Assembly: GCA_003509895.1 (NCBI GenBank)
Contig: DOMJ01000006.1
Coordinates: forward strand, 1-15,923
Direction: 5' to 3'
Origin: Candidatus Uhrbacteria bacterium
GTDB lineage: Bacteria; Patescibacteriota; Patescibacteriia; UBA9934; UBA11717
DNA length: 15,923 nucleotides
Below, piece by piece: positions 1 to 6,419 of this stretch. Every line of letters starts with the position of its first letter. Position 1 is the first letter of the stretch. The position numbers were made by a program, and so were the translations under genes. The notes under the pieces were generated by a model that was not told where the DNA came from, ran no database searches, and was given only the letters and a program-made list of their open reading frames with translations.

Positions 1-105
1 AAAGGGACAATCGGATAGAGACGTACAAGACTTACTGGTGACCAGATGTCTTCTGAGTGCGAAGGCACGAAGACTTGTCTCTACTTCCGAGTCCCTTTTT
101 TAAAC
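1..105 (+). ncRNA. Branched structured RNA ending in an intrinsic terminator (unknown family)
   Basis: Hand folding gives one long interrupted helix: 1-8 pairs with 91-98 (AAAGGGAC/GTCCCTTT), 11-15 with 86-90 (TCGGA/TCCGA) and 16-22 with 77-83 (TAGAGAC/GTCTCTA), 20 base pairs in all. It closes a junction with two hairpins: 35-45 (CTGG-TGA-CCAG) and 48-74 (GTCTTC/GAAGAC outside GTGC-GAAG-GCAC). A T-run at 96-101 follows directly, as in a plus-strand intrinsic terminator. An alternative pairing, 27-31 with 48-52, excludes the second hairpin. The RNA could begin before the window, so this may be the 3' end of a small RNA or an elaborate terminator of an upstream gene. I do not recognise SRP RNA, 6S, tmRNA or RNase P signatures. 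Confidence 0.45.
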
Positions 106-256
106 ACGACCCGAGCGACTCCTTAACAGAAAGCTCTAAATCCCCATCCATGAGGCGACGGGCAACGGTCATCTGTTTGCAGAGCTGCTAGTGCTGGTAA
201 ACCGACTCGGTGATACCGACGGTGCGCAAGCAAGGCACCCAATGATCAACAACACA
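106..256. other. Gene-less stretch with a possible decayed minus-strand reading frame
   Basis: No supported gene. On the minus strand, codons from about 259 down to 104 read in a protein-like, C/G-ending style but are interrupted by an in-frame TAG at 188-190. Beyond it an ATG at 170-172 runs to a TAA at 32-34, inside the structured RNA. There is no Shine-Dalgarno before that ATG. It may be the remnant of a G+C-rich accessory gene or chance. Confidence 0.3.
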
Positions 257-297
257 GAGCCCCACACCATCCTCGGTGCGGGGGCTCAACTTTTTTT
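257..297. terminator. Intrinsic terminator at the end of trxB
   Basis: GAGCCCC (257-263) pairs with GGGGCTC (281-287), with an inner CACC/GGTG stem (265-268/275-278). A run of seven T follows on the plus strand (291-297), reaching the trxB stop. On the minus strand the stem is followed by a weaker T-rich run, so it probably ends trxAB transcription and blocks plus-strand read-through. Confidence 0.75.
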
Positions 298-1229
298 CAA
301 AACGATCTCTGCTCGCTCAGCCATCGCTCGGCATCCAACGCCGCCGCACACCCTGTACCGGCCGCCGTGATTGCCTGTCGATATACGTGGTCGGCAACAT
401 CTCCCGCCGCAAACACACCCTCAACAGATGTCCGCGTGGACCCTGCCTCCAACTGTAAGTATCCTTTCTCGCTCATCGCCAACTGACCCAAAAACACATC
501 CGTGTTTGGTTTGTGCCCAATCGCGGCAAAATATCCTTGTGCTTCAATCGTCTTCTCCTCTCCTGTTTGATTATTTTTTGTACGAACGCCTGTTACGTGT
601 CCCGCATCTACACCCATCACCTCCACCACCTCGGTATTCCACACAAAGTGAATTTTTGGATTGGCAAACGCCCGCTCCTGCATCGGCTTGGATGCACGTA
701 ACGTATCGCGACGATGAATCACCGTCACCGACGTTGCAAACTTTGTGAGAAAAATCGCTTCTTCCATGGCAACATCTCCTCCTCCAATCACCACCACATC
801 TTTATCGCGAAAAAAGAACCCATCACACGTTGCACAGGCACTCACGCCTTTGGTTTTAAGCGCATCCTCACCTGGCACGTTGAGATACATCGCCGACGCA
901 CCTGTGGCCACGACCACGGCGCGAGTCTCTACCACCTCTCCTCCATCAAAGATCAGTCTTTTTGGAACGCTCGTCACATCTACGTCAGTCACCCACCCTT
1001 CTTTAAATTCGGTGCCAAACTTCTGTGCCTGTTTTTTAAGCTTTTCGATCAATGCGGTGCCGTCGATCCCGTCCGGCTCACCCGGCCAGTTTTCTACTTC
1101 CGTTGTGGTTGTGAGTTGTCCTCCAGGTTGTGGACCAGAAACAACAAGCGGCTTTAAATCCGCTCGCGCTGCATAAATGGCTGCTGCCAATCCTGCCGGC
1201 CCCGATCCTAAAATAACAACCTCGCGCAT
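297..1229 (-). CDS. trxB: Thioredoxin-disulfide reductase
   Basis: NADPH-dependent flavoenzyme that re-reduces thioredoxin in the cytosol. The 310-residue protein has the usual length and layout: an FAD-binding GSGPAGLAAA near residues 8-17, the redox-active CATC pair (C132, C135) followed by DG, the NADPH-binding GGGDVAMEEA at 149-158, HRRD at 172-175 (arginines typical of NADPH preference) and the C-terminal GVFAAGDVAD at 271-280. The start MREVVILGSG matches the family. It lies three bases behind trxA on the same strand, so substrate and reductase are almost certainly co-transcribed. No Shine-Dalgarno precedes the ATG, so translation may depend on coupling to trxA. The stop is TGA and sits against a hairpin terminator. 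Confidence 0.97.
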   Translation of the reverse strand: MREVVILGSGPAGLAAAIYAARADLKPLVVSGPQPGGQLTTTTEVENWPGEPDGIDGTALIEKLKKQAQKFGTEFKEGWVTDVDVTSVPKRLIFDGGEVVETRAVVVATGASAMYLNVPGEDALKTKGVSACATCDGFFFRDKDVVVIGGGDVAMEEAIFLTKFATSVTVIHRRDTLRASKPMQERAFANPKIHFVWNTEVVEVMGVDAGHVTGVRTKNNQTGEEKTIEAQGYFAAIGHKPNTDVFLGQLAMSEKGYLQLEAGSTRTSVEGVFAAGDVADHVYRQAITAAGTGCAAALDAERWLSEQRSF

Positions 1230-1232
1230 AGG

Positions 1233-1547
1233 CTACACGTGCTTTGCTACTCGAGCTTTAAGAGCATCCTTGCCCATAGCACCGGCAAATTGATCTACCG
1301 CCTGCCCCCCCTTAAAAATGATAAACGTTGGAATAGAAAGGACGTTAAACTGCATACTCAACTCCTGATTTTCATCCACGTTCACTTTGGCAATGGTTAC
1401 ATTTTTCATCTCCTCAACCAACTCTTCCACAACGGGAGACATCATTTTACAAGGACCGCACCAAGGGGCCCAAAAATCGACCACCACCACGCCTTCTGCG
1501 TTGGTGACTTTTTCATCAAAGTTCTGTGTTGTGAGTTCTAGAGCCAT
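1233..1547 (-). CDS. trxA: Thioredoxin
   Basis: Small cytosolic dithiol oxidoreductase of 104 residues, with the catalytic WCGPC at 28-32 in the context DFWAPWCGPCK, the cis-proline region SIPTFIIFKGG near 71-81 and the typical C-terminal helix. The reading frame stays open far upstream, but MALELTTQNF at 1545-1547 is the natural thioredoxin start; the upstream extension would overlap the divergent gene at 1719. A -10-like CATAAT (complement of 1555-1560) lies seven bases before the ATG and no Shine-Dalgarno is present, so the transcript may be leaderless. It is the first gene of a trxA-trxB operon. Confidence 0.98.
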   Translation of the reverse strand: MALELTTQNFDEKVTNAEGVVVVDFWAPWCGPCKMMSPVVEELVEEMKNVTIAKVNVDENQELSMQFNVLSIPTFIIFKGGQAVDQFAGAMGKDALKARVAKHV

Positions 1548-1633
1548 ATATTTGATTATGCTTAATGCGAAGGGATGGTAGCACAAAGGCCGGTTTGGAG
1601 GAAGATAAAGAGGACTGCAAGAGCCCCTGATTC

Positions 1634-1662
1634 TTGACAGTTCTGCAAAAATTTTGTATACA
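1634..1662 (+). promoter_or_regulatory. Promoter of the sigma4-alphaCTD gene
   Basis: TTGACA (1634-1639), a 17-base spacer and TATACA (1657-1662): near-consensus housekeeping promoter. Transcription would start near 1669, leaving a leader of about 50 bases with an SD GAGGAGG (1708-1714) five bases or so before the ATG at 1719. The divergent trxA start lies about 90 bases away. Confidence 0.75.
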
Positions 1663-1718
1663 ACGAACGGTTTTTGAAATGTTTTCCGTCTGCAATGCAG
1701 ACACAGCGAGGAGGCAAC

Positions 1719-2615
1719 ATGCCTGGTTCTTTCAAGGACATCATCCCCGAAGGGATCGAGAGTACCGCAGATTGGTTGGAGCAAGCTGCCCGATTCGCTG
1801 CACAAGGTCCATGCGGAAGACTGTTCACAGCGTACAGCCGTCAGGGCTGCACCGTCTGCAACTTCCTTGCCGACGTGCTTCAAGGTCGAAAAGCTCTCCG
1901 AGGACGCGACTATCTCGAGCAGATCAAGGAGGAGATGCGAAACGGCGAGATACGGTTGACCTCGACCAAGGAGTTCATGGAGGAACTCGCGCAGCGTATT
2001 GGCATGTCCGTCCACATCATGGCCCGAGTGAACCACGGCCCTGACGCTCTGTATGTAACCTACCCGATCATCGCCGAACTCCCAGAAGAAGAACGGAAAG
2101 TACTTTTCAAACTCTACTTCCAAGCAGAGTCGGTGGAGCGAATCAGCTTGGAGATGAACGTATCCGAAGCGTATGTCCACCAGACTCAGTGGGATGCACT
2201 GGATGCACTGCGCAATAATCAACAGATTTGTAATCGTCTGCGCACATTGCTCATCAACGAACCACAACAGCCAGTCGTTGTAGAAGAGCCACAAGACCTC
2301 TACGACGAGCACCTACTCTCTTTCCTCATGGTGCGAGTGGATGACATGGAGATCAGCGTCCGAGCCGCCAATTGTCTGCATAGACGCTACGTCCTGTGCG
2401 TGGCAGAGCTCCTGACGCTCACGGAAAAGGAGCTGGTCGGGATCAAGAACTGCGGGCACAAGTGTCTAAGGGAAATCAAGGAGGTGCTCACCGAGCTCGC
2501 ACAGGAGCACAAGATCGATCCCGTCCCTCTACTCGGCAGTCTCTCCACGACGGACACCATTCTCCAGGAGGCTCTGCGGCGCCTGGACCGCCAGCTCTTC
2601 GGCGGCCGTACCTAG
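1719..2615 (+). CDS. Sigma-region-4-like / RNA polymerase alpha-CTD fusion protein
   Basis: The 298-residue protein has two transcription-type modules. Residues about 118-172 (ELPEEERKVLFKLYF, then ISLEMNVSEAYVHQ) read like the helix-turn-helix of sigma-70 region 4. Residues about 199-265 match the alpha-subunit C-terminal domain: VDDMEISVRAANCL and IKNCGHKCLREIKEVL. Residues equivalent to E. coli alpha R265, N268 and K298 are present as R215, N218 and K248, so UP-element-type DNA binding is plausible. The alpha amino-terminal assembly domain and sigma region 2 are absent, so it is neither a complete alpha nor a complete sigma. The N-terminal 110 residues, with C44-x2-C47, are unrecognised. 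The start at 1719 is chosen for its strong Shine-Dalgarno; an in-frame ATG at 1674 lacks one. It has its own promoter and terminator and is G+C-richer than its neighbours. A transcription regulator is inferred; its targets are unknown. Confidence 0.8.
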   Translation: MPGSFKDIIPEGIESTADWLEQAARFAAQGPCGRLFTAYSRQGCTVCNFLADVLQGRKALRGRDYLEQIKEEMRNGEIRLTSTKEFMEELAQRIGMSVHIMARVNHGPDALYVTYPIIAELPEEERKVLFKLYFQAESVERISLEMNVSEAYVHQTQWDALDALRNNQQICNRLRTLLINEPQQPVVVEEPQDLYDEHLLSFLMVRVDDMEISVRAANCLHRRYVLCVAELLTLTEKELVGIKNCGHKCLREIKEVLTELAQEHKIDPVPLLGSLSTTDTILQEALRRLDRQLFGGRT

Positions 2616-2666
2616 GTCGCCCAACCGTCTCCGAGGACGGCTCAATCTCGGAACCCCCTACAATAC

Positions 2667-2702
2667 CGCCGTCGCCCTTCCTGGGTGACGGCGTGTTTAT
2701 TT
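2667..2702 (+). terminator. Terminator of the sigma4-alphaCTD gene
   Basis: CGCCGTCGCCC pairs with GGGTGACGGCG (2667-2693, one G-T pair) around a short loop, followed by TGTTTATTT. It lies about 50 bases past the stop codon. Confidence 0.8.
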
Positions 2703-2952
2703 ACATATTAATTTTCTTCTCTATATCTCTTCTTCTATTCTCTTCACCTTCATTACTCCCGTTTCAAAAACACCGACGATCGTCACATGTTTGAAACATT
2801 TTCAATAATACAGAAACACCCGAGATCACACCCACTCATTCCCCTCTCCAAAGTGGAGGGGAGGCAAGCTAGATCAAATCAGAATCAGAACCCTACCTAC
2901 GAGAACGTCGTGATTGCACGTATCTGTCTATAGAGAGAAAAACCACCGTAAC
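2703..2952. other. Gene-less stretch between convergent genes
   Basis: No coding region is supported. It holds a pyrimidine-rich AT tract (about 2707-2760), a palindrome-containing inverted repeat (2761-2797), and a hairpin without a T-tract at about 2840-2863 (CTCCA-AAG-TGGAG core extended by C/G pairs). Confidence 0.5.
2761..2797. repeat. Inverted repeat around the palindrome GACGATCGTC (third copy)
   Basis: Arms GTTTCAAA (2761-2768) and TTTGAAAC (2790-2797) flank the perfect 10-bp palindrome at 2775-2784. The same palindrome is at 6163-6172 and 9511-9520, all three outside recognised genes. Only the core and the adjacent A/T-rich side are shared with the other two copies. Confidence 0.6.
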
Positions 2953-2979
2953 AAAAGACAGGCCGCAGCCTGTCTTTTT
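2953..2979. terminator. Bidirectional terminator downstream of infB
   Basis: AAAAGACAGGC (2953-2963) pairs perfectly with GCCTGTCTTTT (2968-2978) around CGCA. T-runs follow on both strands: TTTATT on plus, TTTTGTTA on minus. It ends infB transcription and stops anything arriving from the left. Confidence 0.85.
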
Positions 2980-3026
2980 ATTCATGCAACATTGAAAGGA
3001 TGTTCTGTTCGAGAAAAAACGCTCAC

Positions 3027-5042
3027 CTACGCATTTGCACCGTCTACAATCAACCTACGAGCCTTGTTTTCTTCTTTATAGAATTCAAGAATATCACCGT
3101 CCTCCATCTTCGTTTTTCCAACATATTGCACACCCCCCTCGGAACCCTTACGCAAATCTTTGACTACCGATTTTCCAACACGAATTTCTTTAATATCTCC
3201 CTCACCAATCAACTGCTCCTCACGCCACACGCGAACTTTACAACCCGTTTCTACCACACCATCGGTCACCTTACCTCCTACAATCCATCCTTTATCCAGC
3301 TTATTAAAGACAGCAAGAACCTCCATTTTTCCAAGCTCAACCAACATGACTTCGTCTGTAAGCATCTCTTGTAGTCTGTCCACGACCGCCTCAAACATTG
3401 TATAAATCACATCAAACTTAAGAACTTCCACCTTCTTCTCACGCGCTTGCATCTCTACGTTTGGCGGCACTTGCACTCCAAAGGCAATCACCATTGCGTC
3501 TGTTCCCTCTGCACGACTCACGTCCGCCTCGGTTACATTTCCAAGAGCTTTAGACACCACATGCAGTCCAACACCTTCGTGTTTGACCTTTTCAAATAAT
3601 CCCAAAATCGCCTCAACGGAACCCAATACGTCTGCCTTTAAAATAATGTTCAAAATCTTCTTTCCACTGTTTTCTCCTTCTTTCTCCACTTGTCGAACGG
3701 TTGCCCCCACGTTTTGCAGCGATCCGGTACGCATCTTGGACTTGGTGGTCTTAGTGAGTTCCAACGCATCCGCAACTTCCATGACATCTCCCACAAACGG
3801 CGCCACTTTCCATCCAAGCACACGCACAGGAACAGACGGACCGGCAGAAACCAAATTGTCTGCATTCCAATCTTGCATTGCCCGCACGCGACCATAGTTC
3901 TCTCCACGCACGCCCAACGTATCTCCGGCATACAACGTTCCACTTTGAATCAACACCGTCGCCACAGGACCGGCGCCCTTGTCTATGTGTGATTCAATAA
4001 TCGTTCCAATCGCTTTTCTGTCTGGATTTGCCGTAATATGCTCTTTTTCTACCTCGTACATCAACAAAACCGCATCTAAGAGTTGATCAATGTTTTGTTC
4101 TTGTTTTGCGCTGATTGGCACCATGATCACTTTGCCACCCCAGTCTTCCGGTAACACATTTAATTCGGATAACTCACGTTTTACACGCTCCGGGTCCGCA
4201 CCTTCTTTATCAATCTTATTAATCGCCACAACCATTGGAATTCCGGAAGCCTTGATAATTTCCACCGCCTCTCGTGTTTGTGGCTGTACACCGTCATCAG
4301 CCGCAACCACAAGAATCGCAATGTCTGCGACCTTGGCGCCACGCGATCGCATAACGGTAAACGCTTCGTGTCCCGGCGTGTCGATAAACGTCATTTGCTG
4401 ATCGTGTCTCACAACTTGGTACGCGCCAATGTGTTGCGTAATGCCACCGGCTTCTGTGTCTATCACGTGTGTATTACGGATTGCATCCAGCAATCGCGTC
4501 TTCCCGTGGTCAACGTGTCCCATGACCACAATCACCGGAGAACGTGTGTCTCCCTTGTCATCTCGCAACACTTCTTCTAAGCGTGTGAGTTCTGCTTCCT
4601 GTTTTACATCTCCAACGGCATCCACGTTTGTCACATGGAATCCAAGATCACCGGCCACAATCGCCGCCGTTTCAAAATCCAACCGCTCGTTCATGCTGGC
4701 AAAAATACCGGCTCGCATCAGCTCACGCATGACCTCGGAAATAGGTAAATCCAACAACTCGGAAAATGTGCGAACAGTGAGTACGCTTGGCAGCGCAATC
4801 GCATTGTCCTTTGTTGCTTCCAAACGTGCCTTGCGACGCTCCTCCAATTCCTTTTGCTCTGCATGACGTTTACGCACCGCCTCCTGACGCTTAAATTCGC
4901 GCCAAGCTCTCATAATGTCATTTGCCTCGCGATCGTTGACCTTGATCGCACGCTTTCCCAAGCTAAAACCAAGCTCCGGGAGCTTTTCAAGAAGAACCGT
5001 GGTAGGAACACGGAGACGACGAGCGAGTTCGGTAACGTTCAT
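3027..5042 (-). CDS. infB: Translation initiation factor IF-2
   Basis: GTPase that delivers initiator tRNA to the 30S subunit and promotes subunit joining. From MNVTELARRL the protein has 671 residues, short for the family. It has one IF2-N module at 1-50, a charged helix, a second IF2-N-like segment near 87-137, then the G domain: G1 GHVDHGKT (175-182), GGITQHIGAY (199-208), G3 DTPGH (221-225), G4 NKID (275-278) and G5 SAK (311-313), followed by the domain II, III and IV regions. The frame runs 60 codons further upstream, but that would cross truB and the infB promoter; MNVTEL is the canonical start. It stands alone, without the nusA/rbfA neighbours common elsewhere, and is divergent from truB. 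No Shine-Dalgarno precedes the start. Confidence 0.98.
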   Translation of the reverse strand: MNVTELARRLRVPTTVLLEKLPELGFSLGKRAIKVNDREANDIMRAWREFKRQEAVRKRHAEQKELEERRKARLEATKDNAIALPSVLTVRTFSELLDLPISEVMRELMRAGIFASMNERLDFETAAIVAGDLGFHVTNVDAVGDVKQEAELTRLEEVLRDDKGDTRSPVIVVMGHVDHGKTRLLDAIRNTHVIDTEAGGITQHIGAYQVVRHDQQMTFIDTPGHEAFTVMRSRGAKVADIAILVVAADDGVQPQTREAVEIIKASGIPMVVAINKIDKEGADPERVKRELSELNVLPEDWGGKVIMVPISAKQEQNIDQLLDAVLLMYEVEKEHITANPDRKAIGTIIESHIDKGAGPVATVLIQSGTLYAGDTLGVRGENYGRVRAMQDWNADNLVSAGPSVPVRVLGWKVAPFVGDVMEVADALELTKTTKSKMRTGSLQNVGATVRQVEKEGENSGKKILNIILKADVLGSVEAILGLFEKVKHEGVGLHVVSKALGNVTEADVSRAEGTDAMVIAFGVQVPPNVEMQAREKKVEVLKFDVIYTMFEAVVDRLQEMLTDEVMLVELGKMEVLAVFNKLDKGWIVGGKVTDGVVETGCKVRVWREEQLIGEGDIKEIRVGKSVVKDLRKGSEGGVQYVGKTKMEDGDILEFYKEENKARRLIVDGANA

Positions 5043-5073
5043 GGGAGTAGGAAGGAGAGTTATATGTGGGCTT

Positions 5074-5102
5074 AAGATAGCCGTTTTTACCAGTTTCGTC
5101 AA
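5074..5102 (-). promoter_or_regulatory. infB promoter
   Basis: On the minus strand TTGACG (complement of 5097-5102), a 17-base spacer and TATCTT (complement of 5074-5079). This leaves a leader of about 25-30 bases that is pyrimidine-rich and has no Shine-Dalgarno. Confidence 0.65.
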
Positions 5103-5108
5103 TGCGTG

Positions 5109-5117
5109 TGTTACTAT
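5109..5117 (+). promoter_or_regulatory. Extended -10 element of truB
   Basis: TGTTACTAT (5109-5117) fits an extended -10 (TGn plus TACTAT). It ends seven bases before the truB ATG, so transcription would start at or next to the start codon. No good -35 is seen. Confidence 0.5.
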
Positions 5118-5124
5118 TTTGTCT

Positions 5125-5862
5125 ATGAGCGACTCAACAACAGGATTTTTACTTGTAGACAAACCCGCCGGATGGACCAGTTTTGATGTTGTTGCCAAGC
5201 TTAGATCCACCACGGGAATCAAAAAAATCGGTCATGCGGGCACTCTAGACCCGTTTGCAACAGGCCTCTTAGTGGTGGCAGTTGGGCGCGAGGCAACAAA
5301 ACAGATTGACCGGTTTGTAAAACAAGATAAAACCTATGAAACACAATTCAAGATTGGCTACACCAGCACAACGGGCGACCCCGAAGGCGAGATACAACCG
5401 GTGGACGACGGAGGCAAGTACGACGCCTGGCCCAACAAAGAACGCGTAGAACAAGCCATAAAAGAATCTTTTTTGGGTGAAATGCTTCAAAAGCCGCCCA
5501 TGTATTCCGCCATAAAAATTGGTGGAAAAAAACTCTATGAACTGGCACGGCAAGGGAAGGAGGTGGAACGCAAAGATCGCCGGATCACCATCTACTCGTT
5601 TGACGTAATTGATTACAAAGACGCTGTCCTGACCGCAGTGATTCGTGTATCAAGTGGCACGTATATTCGTGTGATTGCGCAGGATCTTGGAGAATACTTT
5701 GGTCTTGGTGCCTATTGTCTCCAACTTCGCAGAACACGGATTGGTGATTTTGATGTAAAGGATGCGCACGCGATAGATCAGGTCACAAAAGAAAATTGGC
5801 AAACGTTTTTGATCAACAATAGTGATCTTCCGAGTCAACCAAAGTCTCTCATAAAAAATTAA
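5125..5862 (+). CDS. truB: tRNA pseudouridine(55) synthase
   Basis: Makes pseudouridine at position 55 in the T loop of tRNAs. The 245-residue protein has the TruB opening LLVDKPAGWTSFDVV (9-23) and the catalytic motif GHAGTLDPFATGLL (36-49) with nucleophile D42, followed by the RYxK-like KTYE segment and GDPEGE; RVSSGTYIRVIAQDLG is near the C-terminal side. The frame extends upstream, but MSDSTTGFLL at 5125 is the family-typical start and leaves an 82-base divergent gap to infB. It lacks a Shine-Dalgarno and probably has almost no leader. A C-terminal PUA domain appears short or absent, as in short bacterial TruB forms. Confidence 0.96.
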   Translation: MSDSTTGFLLVDKPAGWTSFDVVAKLRSTTGIKKIGHAGTLDPFATGLLVVAVGREATKQIDRFVKQDKTYETQFKIGYTSTTGDPEGEIQPVDDGGKYDAWPNKERVEQAIKESFLGEMLQKPPMYSAIKIGGKKLYELARQGKEVERKDRRITIYSFDVIDYKDAVLTAVIRVSSGTYIRVIAQDLGEYFGLGAYCLQLRRTRIGDFDVKDAHAIDQVTKENWQTFLINNSDLPSQPKSLIKN

Positions 5863-5883
5863 CGATCCCAGGACGGGCTCGTT
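5861..5883 (-). terminator. Hairpin terminator, better on the minus strand
   Basis: AACGATCCC pairs with GGGCTCGTT (5861-5869/5875-5883, one mismatch) around AGGAC. On the minus strand it is followed by TTAATTTTTTAT, a good U-tract; on plus only TGTCGTT follows. It abuts the truB stop, so it may act for both strands. The minus-strand bias suggests a minus-strand transcript arriving from about 5900-6100. Confidence 0.6.
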
Positions 5884-5902
5884 TGTCGTTCTCAGTTTCC
5901 AA

Positions 5903-5983
5903 CTATGAGGGGAGAAACCAGTGTATGATCAAGCCGGTCATGAGAAGCCCGAAGGTGATCAGCAGGAAAACAAAGAGGAACAA
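5903..5983 (-). CDS. Possible tiny membrane peptide (doubtful)
   Basis: Read on the minus strand, 26 codons from a TTG give an almost wholly hydrophobic peptide (LFLFVFLLITFGLLMTGL, then IIHWFLPS and stop), like a single membrane span. The frame is open 11 codons further upstream (includes DERPTT) but contains no ATG. By hand count 26 of 37 codons end in G or C, like the other accessory genes, and a minus-strand terminator follows 20 bases after the stop. Against it: no Shine-Dalgarno and only a TTG start. It overlaps the plus-strand candidate at 5921; at most one is likely real. Confidence 0.3.
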   Translation of the reverse strand: MFLFVFLLITFGLLMTGLIIHWFLPS

Positions 5984-6043
5984 CGTCGTAGGTCGTTCAT
6001 CTTGCGCGGACCGGAGCTAGCTCGCCACAGAAGAGTAAAATAG
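5921..6043 (+). CDS. Possible 40-residue charged peptide (doubtful)
   Basis: A GTG at 5921 has a Shine-Dalgarno-like AGGGGAG (5908-5914) six bases upstream and opens a 40-codon frame to TAG, giving a strongly charged peptide (EKPEGDQQENKEEQRRR in its middle). By hand count 19 of 40 codons end in G or C. There is no convincing promoter or downstream terminator on this strand, and it is the complement of the hydrophobic minus-strand frame, so either could be the shadow of the other. Confidence 0.25.
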   Translation: MYDQAGHEKPEGDQQENKEEQRRRSFILRGPELARHRRVK

Positions 6044-6419
6044 ATGTTTTGTAATCTGATCGACTGTTCCAATCAACACCTTAATCAAAACCAAGTCATC
6101 CGATAGATATCTAGACGTTTGTATGAACGTTCTCTTGCAGGTCTTTTTTGGTGCAAAAAATAGACGATCGTCCAAAAATCATTTCAAACGGCAAAGGCCC
6201 CCTGTCCCAAATACCCACCCCAAACACATTGACATTTGCCCTTTCTAGCGGTACGCTTTGACCAGTTATTACTATTGCACCCGGCCGGTATGGATGTTTT
6301 GCAAATGGATCAATCTTTCTCCTTGGAGTTTTTAGCGAACGTTGGCCGCTCATATCGAGCAAAAAGGTAGGATGATAAGTCCGTTTCTTTGCGTTTGACC
6401 GGTTGGGTTTATTACACCT
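6044..6419. other. Mostly gene-less stretch upstream of rny
   Basis: It holds one copy of the 35-bp repeat (6154-6189). A plus-strand promoter-like pair TTGACA (6229-6234), 17 bases and TACGCT (6252-6257) could feed rny with a long leader. A motif starting TTTGACC recurs at 6257-6282 and 6394-6419. On the minus strand an 80-codon frame (6111-6353, starting MSGQRSLKTP) looks protein-like, with segments such as RPGAIVITGQSVPLERAN, but it has no Shine-Dalgarno, no recognised domain and uses AGA/AGG/ATA codons freely. I cannot support it as a gene beyond a possibility. Confidence 0.4.
6154..6189. repeat. 35-bp dispersed repeat, copy 1
   Basis: Centred on GACGATCGTC (6163-6172) with CAAAAAA on the left and CAAAAATCA on the right. 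It matches 9502-9536 with three C/T differences and a one-base indel. TTTTTGG (6145-6151) and CCAAAAA (6172-6178) add a wider dyad here. Confidence 0.8.

Noticed and set aside
1..105. Structured RNA as SRP RNA, 6S RNA, tmRNA or RNase P RNA
   Set aside because: None of their conserved sequence signatures was found in the visible part.
188..190. UAG or UGA recoding to explain the broken frame
   Set aside because: Both are used as normal stops here: infB, trxA and the 1719 gene end in TAG; trxB and rluD end in TGA.
1548..2312. 255-codon upstream extension of trxA on the minus strand
   Set aside because: Thioredoxin begins at MALELTTQNF; the extension is antisense to the sigma4-alphaCTD gene and overlaps its promoter.
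2840..2863. C/G-rich hairpin as a terminator
   Set aside because: No T-tract follows on either strand; it is left as an unexplained hairpin.
4915..5124. 70-codon upstream extension of truB
   Set aside because: It is antisense to infB; the canonical TruB start is at 5125.
5043..5222. 60-codon upstream extension of infB
   Set aside because: It would run across truB codons and the infB promoter, and IF2 begins at MNVTEL.
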